Shown: piece after piece, positions 1-8,473 of the stretch | Layout: every line of letters begins with the position of its first letter | How positions within the stretch are numbered: the stretch's first letter is position 1 | Source of the DNA: Yersinia massiliensis CCUG 53443 | GTDB taxonomy: Bacteria > Pseudomonadota > Gammaproteobacteria > Enterobacterales > Enterobacteriaceae | Assembly (NCBI RefSeq): GCF_000312485.1 | Contig: NZ_HE997648.1 | Span: 63,827 to 127,826, forward strand | Reading direction: 5' to 3' | DNA length: 64,000 nt | Program-made: the position numbers and the translations under genes | The notes under the pieces: generated by a model | What the model saw: the letters and a program-made list of their open reading frames with translations, nothing else | Told to the model about the DNA's origin: nothing | Databases searched by the model: none

Positions 1-576
1 CAGCTTGCTGGCTTATCGAACCGGCGCTGACTCGCTCCCAGCTCGACAGCCCCTTTCGCCGCGTCCATGCGGCTCATTCGGCCTGCAATCTTTGTCGGCA
101 ATTTTTCTGATTGCGCTCAAGGTCAAAAGACCCAAGACCCAAGACCCAAGACCTAAAAATCATGGTGTTGACCTTGAAGTTTAAAAGCACATTTGAGCTG
201 CCGAGTGAAGAGAGAAGGCAAGGAAAACGGGCAGGACGCCCGTTTTAGGCGCCATGAGCAGGGATGCGAATAAAGCCGTCCGTCAGCCGAAACGATGAGT
301 GAGGGAACCTGCGAAGCAGGCAAGCGATACGTGCGAAGCGCGGGTTTCCAAAGGGGCCACGCTTATGGCCCATTTGGCGGTTGAGGCATCAGAGGTAAGG
401 TAAACACTGAAGCTATAACAACCGAACCGATCACCAAACCGAATATCAACCGAAACTAGATCCGGTCATCTGTTGAAGTATTAGAGCTAAAGTAAACACT
501 GAAGCTATAACAACCGAACCGATCACCAAACAAAACAACCAGAATCACCTGCGAAGCAGACAATCGATCACCAAAT
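1..576. repeat. Long intergenic repeat, copy A (left edge cut)
   Basis: No gene is visible here. Bases 1 to about 432 match, in inverted orientation, bases about 24445-24877; shared landmarks include a 9-bp-stem hairpin (224-246), a CCTGC-GAA-GCAGG hairpin (309-321) and the GTAAACACTGAAG-type end. Copy A carries a heptamer GACCCAA three times in tandem near 129-149, absent from copy B. The end segment (TAAACACTGAAGCTATAACAACCG) occurs twice, near 391-420 and 489-518, and one unit of the AACCGAAA-type tandem repeat of copy B sits at 444-475. This is a dispersed element; I cannot name the family. Confidence 0.75.
224..246. terminator. Symmetrical hairpin inside repeat copy A
   Basis: A perfect 9-bp stem (AAAACGGGC / GCCCGTTTT) with a 5-base loop has A-runs on one side and T-runs on the other, so it could terminate transcription in both directions. 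The same hairpin is kept in copy B at 24631-24653 despite divergence around it, which suggests that it matters to the element. Confidence 0.5.
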
Positions 577-1515
577 TTATCCCCCCAAAACCCCCTTCAC
601 TATCTGCACATCCTGAACCCCTAACCCCGTTAAATCCGCTAACGTAAACTGCTGATCATCATCCCGGAAAGAGGCATTTTGCGCCAAAACAACCCCGATC
701 TCCGTCAACGTGTGGTGTGCTAAAAGCTGCTGCTGGAAAGCAGATGAAATTTCACCAAACTCAGTACATTGCGCCCATGAATCCACCAAAATTTTATCGG
801 CCTTTGCCACTAATTCAGGGGCTAATTCATGTTTACCCGCGCCATCTGCGCCAACGGCGGTAATATGCGTGCCGGGCTGAATATCCGCAGCTTGTAAAAT
901 CGCCTCGCGGCTGGGCGTGGTGGTCACGATAAACTGGCAGTGACTGGCGAGTTCAGCGGCATCTTGCGTCGTATTGACCTCAAAACCTTCCGTTTGCGCA
1001 AATTGCCGATACTCCTCTAATGCCGTTTCTCTGCGGCCCCAAACCCATAACTGGCGGCACGAAATCACACTTTTCAGGTACATCAGATGCAACCGCGCTT
1101 GCATACCGGTGCCGATGATACCGATATTGTGGATATGCGCCGGCGCGCAAAGCTCAGCCACAATACGCCCTGCCAATGCGGTACGCAGCGCAGTCAGCCA
1201 GCCCTCATCAAGCAAAAGGGCTTGCGGCTCACCGGTCTGGGCCGAAAATGCCATCATCAACCCTTGATTACTGGCCAGCCCCTGAGCGGGATTATCATAA
1301 AATCCACCAGAAACTTTCACCACGAACAGGTCATCGCCCTGTAAATAGCCGCTTTTAATACAGCAATCGCCATTGGATTGCGCAAAAAGTAAATGCTGAA
1401 CCGGTGGCATCTGCACCTGCTTTTGGCTAAACGCAATAAAACCCTGCTTGAGCAACAACGTGATGGCATCTGCATTAAACTTGTCGAGAATTTGTTGCTT
1501 GTTCAGGGTCATCAT
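577..1515 (-). CDS. Ornithine cyclodeaminase / mu-crystallin family protein (EutC-like)
   Basis: A 312-residue member of the ornithine cyclodeaminase / mu-crystallin family. These NAD(P)-dependent enzymes act on amino or imino acids, for example as cyclodeaminases or ketimine reductases. A Rossmann motif GIIGTGMQA lies near residues 132-140, and the usual active-site Lys (VVKVSGGF, about residue 67) and Arg (ALRTA, about 111) are present. The gene overlaps the upstream dehydratase gene by four bases (ATGA), so the two are almost surely cotranslated. The pairing resembles EutB/EutC of ectoine catabolism, but the rest of an ectoine pathway is not here. The substrate is therefore open; a role in breaking down an amino acid derivative is inference. 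Confidence 0.75.
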   Translation of the reverse strand: MMTLNKQQILDKFNADAITLLLKQGFIAFSQKQVQMPPVQHLLFAQSNGDCCIKSGYLQGDDLFVVKVSGGFYDNPAQGLASNQGLMMAFSAQTGEPQALLLDEGWLTALRTALAGRIVAELCAPAHIHNIGIIGTGMQARLHLMYLKSVISCRQLWVWGRRETALEEYRQFAQTEGFEVNTTQDAAELASHCQFIVTTTPSREAILQAADIQPGTHITAVGADGAGKHELAPELVAKADKILVDSWAQCTEFGEISSAFQQQLLAHHTLTEIGVVLAQNASFRDDDQQFTLADLTGLGVQDVQIVKGVLGG

Positions 1516-2471
1516 TCGCTAACGGCTCCTAAGTATTTTTCCAGCACAATATTTTTCCCGCACAACACCACCGCAACTTTCTTACCTTGCCATTGTGGTG
1601 CCAGCTTCAATGCGGCGGCTAATGCCACACCTGCCGCACCTTCTATCATCCAGCGGTCAGTACGGGCAATCAAACGCATTGCCTCTTTAATTTCTTGCTC
1701 AGTCACTAATACTTTCTGATCGATTAACTGCTGGCACAACGAGAACGTTATTGCTCCCGGCTCGACGCCGCCAGCGGTGCCATCCGATAAGGTCTCTTGC
1801 TCTTCGACTTCTTGAATCTGCCCTTTTTGCAGGCAGGTATACATGCTGGTGGCATTCGCAGGCCAGCAACCAATCACCTGTGTTTTATCTGAGAGCTTCT
1901 TCAATACCGTCGCAATGCCAGAAATCAGGCCACCGCCACCAACAGCAACAAACACAGCATCGAGATCCGGTTGTTGCTCAACCATTTCCATGCCGCAAGT
2001 GCCTTGTCCGGCAATAATCTGCGCGTCGTTATAAGGGGAAATATAGGTTTTCCCTTGCTGCTGTGCAGCGGTACCCGCAGCCAACTCTGCATTTAACGCA
2101 TCCCCCGGTATCAGTTCAATGTGACCACCCAGTGCGCGGATCGCCTCTAGTTTGATGGCGGCGGCTTGTTCTGGTGCATAAATGGTGGATTTAACCCCTG
2201 CCAATTTCCCCGCCAGCGCCATTGCCTGACCATGATTACCGGTGGAAGCGGTGATCACCCCTTGCTGACGCTGCTCGTTCGTCAACAACCGCAGCTTATT
2301 ACTGGCACCACGAAATTTAAATGACCCCGTGTGTTGCAGATGCTCACATTTGAGGTAGATGTCGCAACCACTGTGTTGCGATAGTAACGGACTGAATTCC
2401 AGTGGCGTCACTCTCACTTGTGGCCGTAATACTTGGTGGGCCTCTTTGATGGCCTCAAATAATGTATTCAT
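1512..2471 (-). CDS. Threonine dehydratase-like PLP enzyme (EutB-like)
   Basis: A 319-residue fold-type II PLP enzyme of the serine/threonine dehydratase family, likely to remove water or an amine from a hydroxy-amino acid. The PLP lysine lies in GSFKFRGA (K52), followed by the substrate loop STGNHGQA and the phosphate-binding GGGGLISG. It lacks the C-terminal regulatory domain of biosynthetic IlvA, as catabolic dehydratases do. It is the first enzyme gene after the regulator gene at 2490-3101 and overlaps the cyclodeaminase-like gene by four bases. EutB (hydroxyectoine utilisation) and threo-3-hydroxyaspartate dehydratases are the closest functional options; sequence alone does not decide between them. 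Confidence 0.75.
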   Translation of the reverse strand: MNTLFEAIKEAHQVLRPQVRVTPLEFSPLLSQHSGCDIYLKCEHLQHTGSFKFRGASNKLRLLTNEQRQQGVITASTGNHGQAMALAGKLAGVKSTIYAPEQAAAIKLEAIRALGGHIELIPGDALNAELAAGTAAQQQGKTYISPYNDAQIIAGQGTCGMEMVEQQPDLDAVFVAVGGGGLISGIATVLKKLSDKTQVIGCWPANATSMYTCLQKGQIQEVEEQETLSDGTAGGVEPGAITFSLCQQLIDQKVLVTEQEIKEAMRLIARTDRWMIEGAAGVALAAALKLAPQWQGKKVAVVLCGKNIVLEKYLGAVSE

Positions 2472-2489
2472 ATTGATTCCTTAAATTCT

Positions 2490-3101
2490 TCAGCAGTTTT
2501 TTATTGTTTTTAGCTGGTTGTAAACAGTTGCTCGGCCGATGCCAAGGATTTTTGCGACGTAACCTGCCGCATTCTTGCCGTTAAAGGCCCCTTGCAAGTA
2601 GAGCGCTTCGATGAGTTTTCGGCGGTGAACGTTATTCAGTGTTGCTAAGGTTAGCTGCTGTTGTTGCAGCCAGTGATGGGTATAAGTATTGATACGTTCC
2701 TGCCAGTCATCCTGAAACAACACCTCAGGCTGGGGCTGTAATGGGTGGCCTGATAGGAACATGTCCAGCGCCGCTTTGGCACTTTCAAATACGGTAATAT
2801 CCAAATTGATGCACATTAGACCGATAGCTTGCCCATGGTCATCGCGCAGCACGGTACTGATTGAGCGAAGTTGGCGGCCATCCCAGTTACGTTTCTGGTA
2901 TGGGCCAATCACTTGTGAATGCTGATCAAATTGCAGCTCGCTGAGATTGGAGTCTTCGCCTAATTCACGCTGCGAATAGTTATTAGCGATATAAACCAGC
3001 GTCTGGCTGGCTAAATCATGGATAGCGACTTCCGCATAGGGGGAAAAAAGGGTCGCAACGGCATCAGCAATGGGTTGGTATCGGCTAAGCATAGGTCGCA
3101 T
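2490..3101 (-). CDS. YheO/DauR-type transcriptional regulator
   Basis: A 203-residue regulator with an N-terminal PAS-like YheO domain (about residues 5-115) and a C-terminal helix-turn-helix (about 155-203, including GYVAKILGIGRATVYNQLK). This is the architecture of DauR, the D-arginine utilisation repressor. It lies 18 bases upstream of the dehydratase gene on the same strand and so probably heads the three-gene unit and controls it. A perfect 11-bp inverted repeat begins four bases before its start codon, which suggests autoregulation. An alternative start three codons in cannot be excluded. The ligand is unknown; it may be the amino acid handled by the two enzymes. Confidence 0.75.
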   Translation of the reverse strand: MRPMLSRYQPIADAVATLFSPYAEVAIHDLASQTLVYIANNYSQRELGEDSNLSELQFDQHSQVIGPYQKRNWDGRQLRSISTVLRDDHGQAIGLMCINLDITVFESAKAALDMFLSGHPLQPQPEVLFQDDWQERINTYTHHWLQQQQLTLATLNNVHRRKLIEALYLQGAFNGKNAAGYVAKILGIGRATVYNQLKTIKNC

Positions 3102-3104
3102 CGA

Positions 3105-3167
3105 TTAGAATAAAAAATCTATATTAGACATTTTATTCTAAATAGCTACCGCTATAGTGATAGCTAT
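3105..3167. promoter_or_regulatory. Operator-like inverted repeats before the DauR-type regulator
   Basis: Two perfect inverted repeats lie just before the regulator's start. TTAGAATAAAA (3105-3115) pairs with TTTTATTCTAA (3131-3141) across 15 bases, and ATAGCTA (3142-3148) pairs with TAGCTAT (3161-3167). Their position next to a regulator gene fits autoregulation; the link is inference. Confidence 0.5.
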
Positions 3168-3272
3168 TGATTTTGGAAAGCCAGTGATGAGTGTGATGAC
3201 CAGAATCTGGCGCGGGTAGTAGTGATATAATCCTGATTAATAACCCAGCCCGTTATATTCGCCGGAGCCAGC

Positions 3273-4574
3273 ATGATTAGCCAGAAAGATGCTTCTTATC
3301 AGGAACAACAGCTTACCTTTGATCCCCGAGGGCATCAGCTCACTAACATCAATGTCTGGACGCCGGACAGCCAATGGCTGGTATACGATGTGCGGCCGAA
3401 TGGCGCGACGTTTAGCGGCTTAACAATTGAGCGAGTGAATTGTGCCACTGGACGTATTGAGGTGATTTATCGTGCTCAGCAGGGCGCTCATGTTGGGGTG
3501 GTGACGGTTAGCCCAGACCTGCCCGCACGGTATGTGTTTATCCATGGGCCTGAACATCCTGATAGTCATTGGCATTATGACTTTCATCATCGGCGAGGGG
3601 TGATCGTCGCAGAACCAGACAGAGAGCTGGCGGTCACACTGGATGCCATGGATATCACCGCACCTTATACACCTGGCGCCTTGCGTGGTGGGACACACGT
3701 CCACGTTTTCAGCCCTGATGGTAGCCGCCTCAGCTTTACTTATAACGATCATGTGCTGCATGAACTAGACCCCGCGCTGGATTGCCGCAATGTCGGTATT
3801 GCCTTGCCGCTGCACGGCGTTAACCCGCCCAAACAGCATCCCCGTGAATACGATGGTAGCCACTTTTGTGTGTTGGTCAGCCGGACTACGCCCAAGCCGC
3901 AGGCGGGTAGCGATCAAATCAATCGCGCTTATGAAGAGGGTTGGATTGGCACGCAGGGATATCTGAAAACAGAGGGTACTCGCCAACGTTGGGCGATTGC
4001 CTTTATTGGCGATACCCTTTCAGCGCAGGGGGAGAAAATCCCTGAAATTTTTATTGCTGATTTACCCGAGCATGACCGAGATTATGCTCGTGCTGGCGAC
4101 GCTCCGCTGGAAGGGACATCCATGACCCTGCCAGCGCCCCCTGCGGGCGTTCACCAACGGCGCGTCACCCATACCGCTGCACGGCGTTTTCCCGGTCTAG
4201 CGACCAGTCCGCGCCATTGGCTACGTGCGTCACCCGATGGCAGCGCGATTGCTTGCTTGATGAAAGATGATAATGGCGTTGTGCAGTTGTGGCTGGTTTC
4301 CCCTAATGGCGGTGAGCCACGGCAACTAACATCTAGCCCGTGGGGGATTCAATCTGCTTTTAACTGGCATCCGCAAGGCCATTGTTTGGCGTTTGTTTGT
4401 GATAATAGCGTGATGCAGTGTGATCGCTCGACCGGTCAACTTCAGCGGTTGACTGAACGCAGTGACATCGCACCTTTAGCGGATGCGGTGGTCTTCTCAC
4501 CTGACGGCACTCAAATTGCTTTTATGCGGGAAATTGAGGGGTTCGCTCAGATTTTTACCGTCAATGTAGCGTAG
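3273..4574 (+). CDS. yidR: YidR family protein (DUF3748, beta-propeller-like)
   Basis: A 433-residue soluble protein of the YidR/DUF3748 family, with TolB/WD-like beta-propeller repeats seen as recurring SPDG blades (for example FSPDGSRLSF, ASPDGSAIAC, FSPDGTQIAF). No signal peptide is apparent. Its biochemical role is unknown; resemblance to oligogalacturonate lyase-type propellers has been noted for the family, but I see nothing that proves catalysis. GGAG a few bases before the ATG supports the start. It is convergent with yidQ, matching the E. coli yidR-yidQ-ibpA order. Confidence 0.85.
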   Translation: MISQKDASYQEQQLTFDPRGHQLTNINVWTPDSQWLVYDVRPNGATFSGLTIERVNCATGRIEVIYRAQQGAHVGVVTVSPDLPARYVFIHGPEHPDSHWHYDFHHRRGVIVAEPDRELAVTLDAMDITAPYTPGALRGGTHVHVFSPDGSRLSFTYNDHVLHELDPALDCRNVGIALPLHGVNPPKQHPREYDGSHFCVLVSRTTPKPQAGSDQINRAYEEGWIGTQGYLKTEGTRQRWAIAFIGDTLSAQGEKIPEIFIADLPEHDRDYARAGDAPLEGTSMTLPAPPAGVHQRRVTHTAARRFPGLATSPRHWLRASPDGSAIACLMKDDNGVVQLWLVSPNGGEPRQLTSSPWGIQSAFNWHPQGHCLAFVCDNSVMQCDRSTGQLQRLTERSDIAPLADAVVFSPDGTQIAFMREIEGFAQIFTVNVA

Positions 4575-4575
4575 G

Positions 4576-4914
4576 TTATTGCACTGGTGTATCGGCCACG
4601 TGAGCTGTTGATTGATTCTCCGTCTCTGATTGGCGCACGCGTTCACGCGGGGAATTGGTCATTTTGTCTTCTTTATCTGAGCGCAAATAATCGTAGGGCA
4701 GCAACAGGGTATCCATTACTGCCGAAAAGGGCAGGTCCACCGCCAACAAGGGGCGCAGCGCCCAACCGGTATTATCATCTTTTAGCATCGCCACATTGGC
4801 TTCCGTGCCTGAGTAGTAACCCTGACTGCTGCTAGTGTGCGTCATAATGCTGGAGCAACCGCTGGATAAAAGCAGTGAACAACCGGTAACAAACGGGATA
4901 ACAGTATTTCTCAT
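4576..4914 (-). CDS. yidQ: YidQ/YceK family outer-membrane-type lipoprotein
   Basis: A 112-residue small lipoprotein of the YceK/YidQ (DUF1375) family. From the chosen start the protein opens with a signal peptide ending in the lipobox LSSGC, so the mature N-terminus is a lipidated Cys. The start lies 13 codons inside the longest frame; it gives a clean signal peptide and a length like that of E. coli YidQ. The C-terminus is polar and Asn/Glu-rich. The stop codon lies one base from that of yidR, so the two genes are tail to tail. The function is not established for this family. Confidence 0.8.
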   Translation of the reverse strand: MRNTVIPFVTGCSLLLSSGCSSIMTHTSSSQGYYSGTEANVAMLKDDNTGWALRPLLAVDLPFSAVMDTLLLPYDYLRSDKEDKMTNSPRERVRQSETENQSTAHVADTPVQ

Positions 4915-5134
4915 TGTTTTTTCAGCTCTTATCATCATGCTTGGCAGTGACACACCACGATTGTCAGGTTTTGTCGTAATCTTTTACACTCTCTTACAGA
5001 CAGTTCTGATGGTCAAAGATTCAATTCTATGGCGGGATTTAACTTAAGTCTAAGTGATAACAGCAAATTTATCGAATGTTAGTAACGGGAAACCCTATAA
5101 TGGGATTTTTCTCGAAAATTTTTATATTTTTACG

Positions 5135-5162
5135 CTTGAAAAGAAGTAAACCGACGCCATAT
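5135..5162 (+). promoter_or_regulatory. Heat-shock sigma-32 promoter of ibpA
   Basis: CTTGAAA (5135-5141) is a perfect -35 for sigma-32. After a 13-base spacer comes CGCCATAT (5155-5162), seven of eight matches to the -10 consensus CCCCATNT. It precedes ibpA by about 120 bases, leaving room for the structured leader described next. Confidence 0.85.
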
Positions 5163-5252
5163 TATTATCGAGTCAGAGAGAATACGCCGATAGGGTATTC
5201 TGACGAATGGCCGGTCCATATATGGAGGGCTTATTAAAAAACAAGATAACAT

Positions 5253-5274
5253 CCTTGCTAATCTATTTAGGAGG
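5253..5274 (+). promoter_or_regulatory. ROSE-type RNA thermometer over the ibpA Shine-Dalgarno
   Basis: CCTTGCTAA (5253-5261) can pair with TTAGGAGG (5267-5274), which contains the Shine-Dalgarno, leaving a single bulged G at 5257 and a 5-base loop. This is the hallmark of ROSE elements, the U(U/C)GCU anti-Shine-Dalgarno with a bulged G, in which warming frees the ribosome site. It lies 9 bases before the ibpA ATG. Confidence 0.8.
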
Positions 5275-5282
5275 CAGTTTTT

Positions 5283-5696
5283 ATGCGTAATACTGAGCTT
5301 GCTCCACTGTATCGTTCAGCGATTGGTTTTGACCGTTTATTTAATCTATTAGAATCTGGACAGAATCAAACTAATGGGGGATACCCTCCTTATAATGTCG
5401 AATTAGTTGATGATAACCACTATCGCATTGCTATCGCGGTGGCGGGTTTTCCAGAAAAAGATTTAGACATCACGACACAAGATAACTTGTTGATTGTTCG
5501 TGGTTCTCGTGCTGGCGAGCCTGTGCAACGCACTTACCTATATCAGGGTATCGCAGAGCGTAACTTTGAGCGTAAATTCCAGTTGGCTGAACACGTTAAA
5601 ATTAAAGGTGCCAACTTGGTAAACGGCTTGCTGTATATCGATCTCGAACGTGTTGTACCCGAGAATTTAAAACCACGTAGAATTGAAATTAAATAA
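5283..5696 (+). CDS. ibpA: Small heat-shock protein IbpA
   Basis: A 137-residue Hsp20 chaperone that binds unfolding proteins in the cytoplasm and holds them for refolding by DnaK and ClpB. The alpha-crystallin domain spans roughly residues 35-125 ([21 protein letters not shown] at its start), with the C-terminal IXI-type tail RRIEIK. The length equals that of E. coli IbpA. A sigma-32 promoter and a ROSE thermometer precede it, giving both transcriptional and translational heat control. ibpB follows after about 297 bases, a wider gap than in many relatives, which leaves room for separate control of ibpB. Confidence 0.95.
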   Translation: MRNTELAPLYRSAIGFDRLFNLLESGQNQTNGGYPPYNVELVDDNHYRIAIAVAGFPEKDLDITTQDNLLIVRGSRAGEPVQRTYLYQGIAERNFERKFQLAEHVKIKGANLVNGLLYIDLERVVPENLKPRRIEIK

Positions 5697-5962
5697 TTAG
5701 CCTCTATATAGAGAGTAAGTTATTTATTTAATGGCGACTGTCTAATAACGTTGTTTTATGACAATGGCTTTATAATGATAGTCGAGTAGTCGTGTTCAGC
5801 CTGCCGTAATCGGGGGCTAACCAGCCACGGATTGAGAGATGTAAATACGATAACGTCAGTATTTTGCGTTAGGGGTTTTTATATCATTCATTCGCGGCTG
5901 CATATTATCTTAATACCCAAAATATTCTAACTTGTCGGCATCGGCACGTTGAAAATGATGGG

Positions 5963-5992
5963 GATATCTCGCTTCAAAGAAGGAGTTATATC
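5963..5992 (+). promoter_or_regulatory. ROSE-type RNA thermometer over the ibpB Shine-Dalgarno
   Basis: CTCGCTTC (5968-5975) pairs with GAAGGAG (5979-5985) around a 3-base AAA loop, leaving G5971 bulged. Outer GATAT (5963-5967) pairs with ATATC (5988-5992), closing the stem up to the start codon. The motif TCGCT fits the U(U/C)GCU rule of ROSE elements, and the Shine-Dalgarno is fully buried. Confidence 0.8.
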
Positions 5993-5993
5993 T

Positions 5994-6473
5994 ATGCGTA
6001 ACTATGATTTGTCACCCTTACTTCGTCAGTGGATTGGTTTTGATAAACTGGCTAACTCAATGCAAGGCGCTCAGGATGCTCAAGGCTTCCCGCCATATAA
6101 CATTGAAAAAACGGATGATAACCACTATCGCATCTCACTGGCATTGGCCGGTTTTAAACAGAGCGATTTGGACATCGAAGTTGAAGGTCCACGTTTGACC
6201 GTTCGCGGTAAAACCGCACCGGCAGATAAACAGGTTGAATACCTGCATCAGGGCTTAGTCCGTAAAGAGTTCTCACTGACCTTCACATTGGCTGAGCATC
6301 TGAATGTGGATAATGCTCAGTTTGAAAACGGTATGTTGCACATTGATCTGCTGCGTCAAGTACCTGAAGCGCTGCAACCACAGCGTATTACTATCGGCAG
6401 TGCAGCTCCTCAAGAGCAGAAAGTGCAAGAGCAGCAAGTGATAGAAAGCTCGGTAGCCACTGAGCAGCAGTAA
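5994..6473 (+). CDS. ibpB: Small heat-shock protein IbpB
   Basis: A 159-residue Hsp20 chaperone that works with IbpA to coat aggregates and speed their later resolution. The start (MRNYDLSP) is placed 15 codons inside the longest frame because it aligns with the IbpA start, has AAGGAG at the right distance and sits just after the thermometer. The alpha-crystallin domain spans about residues 30-125, with an RITI tail motif. The C-terminus is extended by a Gln/Glu-rich stretch ([12 protein letters not shown] and on), about 15 residues longer than E. coli IbpB. The gap after ibpA is large, but the two genes keep the usual order. Confidence 0.95.
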   Translation: MRNYDLSPLLRQWIGFDKLANSMQGAQDAQGFPPYNIEKTDDNHYRISLALAGFKQSDLDIEVEGPRLTVRGKTAPADKQVEYLHQGLVRKEFSLTFTLAEHLNVDNAQFENGMLHIDLLRQVPEALQPQRITIGSAAPQEQKVQEQQVIESSVATEQQ

Positions 6474-6481
6474 TGATGATG

Positions 6482-6508
6482 ACCGATACCTCTGCGTGGG
6501 GTATCGGT
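6482..6508 (+). terminator. Hairpin just after ibpB
   Basis: A 9-bp perfect stem ACCGATACC / GGTATCGGT begins nine bases after the ibpB stop. The T-run is weak, so it may stabilise the transcript or act together with the stronger terminator at 6569-6601. Confidence 0.5.
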
Positions 6509-6568
6509 AACGATAATCCTCTCCTTGTTTTGTCTTTTTAGCGTTTAGCTTTTCCTCGTTAACTTTTT

Positions 6569-6601
6569 CACCGGAGAGATTCCCCGCTCTCCGGTGCATT
6601 T
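6569..6601 (+). terminator. Terminator between ibpB and yidE
   Basis: A 10-bp perfect stem CACCGGAGAG / CTCTCCGGTG with an 8-base loop is followed by CATTTTG. It would separate the heat-shock pair from yidE. Confidence 0.7.
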
Positions 6602-6736
6602 TGTGGTGTATCCCACATTCAACCGTTCCCCCTTCTGACAGAATCCTTACTAATTGTAAGAATTTAAGGCCATGTTTGTATCGCGACACATTCCCGATGG
6701 CCGACCCGTTTTTAAACTTAGGCAAGGAAGTGATTT

Positions 6737-8398
6737 ATGAGTGCTATCGCCCTTACCGTCAGTATGTTGGCGCTTGTCGCCGTATTGGGGTTATGGATCG
6801 GTAATTGGAAAGTCTATGGTGTTGGGTTAGGTATTGGTGGGGTGCTATTTGGCGGCATTATTGTCGGCCATTTTGCACAAACCTATGACGTGGTGTTGAA
6901 CGCAGACATGCTGCATTTCATTCAGGAATTTGGCCTGATTCTGTTTGTTTACACCATCGGCATTCAAGTCGGGCCGGGGTTCTTCTCTTCCTTACGTGTT
7001 TCGGGGCTACGGCTAAACCTCTTTGCCATTCTCATGGTCGTGGTTGGCGGGATAGTGACGGCGATTATCCATAAACTGTTTGCTGTGCCGCTACCGATCA
7101 TTCTCGGGGTGTTCTCGGGGGCGGTAACCAACACGCCTGCACTGGGGGCAGCACAACAAATCCTCACTGATTTAGGTTCTCCGCCTCAATTGGTCAGCCA
7201 GATGGGGATGGGCTATGCGATGGCCTACCCATTTGGTATTTGCGGCATCTTGTTGGTGATGTGGCTGATTCGCTTATTCTTTAAGGTCAACATTGATCGT
7301 GAAGCAAAAGAGTTTGATAGCAGCCACGGGCAGAATCGTGAATTGCTGCAAACCATGAACGTGGCGGTCCGTAACCCCAACTTGAATGGTTTATCCATGC
7401 AAGATGTCCCCTTGCTCAACAGTGATGAGGTGGTTTGCTCACGCTTGAAACGCGGTGATCTGTTGATGGTGCCATTGCCTGGTACCGTGATTGAGCTAGG
7501 CGATTACCTGCATTTGGTTGGGCAGCGTGAAGCCTTAGATAAAGTGCGATTGGTGGTGGGGGAAGAGGTGGATGTCACCCTCTCGACAGCCAGCACGATA
7601 TTGCAAACCGCCCGCGTGGTGGTCACCAACGAGGCGGTGCTGGGCAAAAAAATTCGCGACCTTAATCTGAAGCAGAAATATGACGTCGCGATCACCCGTT
7701 TGAATCGTGCGGGTATCGAACTGGTGGCCAGTAACAGTGCGAGTTTGCAATTTGGTGACATTCTGAATCTGGTGGGCCGTCCGGAAGCGATCGAGGCCGT
7801 GTCTGCCGTGGTGGGTAACGCCCAGCAGAAACTGCAACAAGTACAGATGCTGCCAGTCTTTATCGGTGTCGGTTTGGGGGTGTTGCTAGGGTCAATCCCC
7901 TTGTTTATACCGGGGTTCCCTGCGGCACTACGCTTAGGGTTGGCCGGTGGCCCGCTGGTGGTGGCACTGATACTCGGGCGCATTGGTAGCATTGGTAAGC
8001 TGTATTGGTTTATGCCGCCGAGTGCGAACTTGGCGCTGCGTGAACTGGGGATTGTGCTGTTCTTGTCCGTTGTCGGATTGAAATCGGGCGGTGACTTTAT
8101 CAATACCTTGGTCAATGGTGATGGGCTGGCGTGGATTGGTTATGGTGCGATGATTACCGGTATTCCACTGTTGACGGTGGGGATTCTGGCGCGGATGCTG
8201 GCGAAAATGAATTACCTGACCTTGTGCGGTATGTTAGCCGGTTCCATGACAGACCCACCGGCGTTGGCCTTTGCCAATGGCATTCATCCCACCAGCGGCG
8301 CAGCCGCATTGTCTTATGCCACGGTTTATCCGTTAGCGATGTTTTTGCGGATTATGTCGCCGCAGATCCTCGCGGTACTGTTCTGGACAACGATGTAA
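6737..8398 (+). CDS. yidE: YidE putative transporter (AspT/YbjL family)
   Basis: A 553-residue inner-membrane protein of the aspartate:alanine exchanger family. Hydrophobic segments before about residue 175 and after about 370 form the two halves of an antiporter duplication. Two RCK/TrkA-C domains lie between them (about 190-275 and 280-360), likely to bind a regulatory ligand in the cytoplasm. AAGGAAG precedes the start. It has its own leader after the terminator behind ibpB. The substrate is not known for YidE; exchange of an anion such as an amino acid or dicarboxylate is inferred from AspT. Confidence 0.9.
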   Translation: MSAIALTVSMLALVAVLGLWIGNWKVYGVGLGIGGVLFGGIIVGHFAQTYDVVLNADMLHFIQEFGLILFVYTIGIQVGPGFFSSLRVSGLRLNLFAILMVVVGGIVTAIIHKLFAVPLPIILGVFSGAVTNTPALGAAQQILTDLGSPPQLVSQMGMGYAMAYPFGICGILLVMWLIRLFFKVNIDREAKEFDSSHGQNRELLQTMNVAVRNPNLNGLSMQDVPLLNSDEVVCSRLKRGDLLMVPLPGTVIELGDYLHLVGQREALDKVRLVVGEEVDVTLSTASTILQTARVVVTNEAVLGKKIRDLNLKQKYDVAITRLNRAGIELVASNSASLQFGDILNLVGRPEAIEAVSAVVGNAQQKLQQVQMLPVFIGVGLGVLLGSIPLFIPGFPAALRLGLAGGPLVVALILGRIGSIGKLYWFMPPSANLALRELGIVLFLSVVGLKSGGDFINTLVNGDGLAWIGYGAMITGIPLLTVGILARMLAKMNYLTLCGMLAGSMTDPPALAFANGIHPTSGAAALSYATVYPLAMFLRIMSPQILAVLFWTTM

Positions 8399-8429
8399 TT
8401 GAGTCGGTGAGTGGTGATCATCAGATTTT

Positions 8430-8455
8430 AGGGCAGCCAATACGCTGCCCTTTTG
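8430..8455. terminator. Bidirectional terminator between yidE and avtA
   Basis: AGGGCAGC (8430-8437) pairs with GCTGCCCT (8444-8451), followed by a T-run on the plus strand; A/T-rich sequence also lies on the other side. It sits between convergent genes and can serve both. Confidence 0.75.
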
Positions 8456-8473
8456 ACGTTTACTACGTGCCGA

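Noticed and set aside
5925-5955. Sigma-54 promoter in front of ibpB
   Set aside because: GG and GC elements around 5938-5952 do not have the right spacing or sequence (TGGCAC-N5-TTGC) to be claimed.
7504-8115. A 203-codon antisense frame inside yidE
   Set aside because: Shadow of the yidE reading frame; composition is low-complexity Ser/Thr/Pro with no ribosome site.
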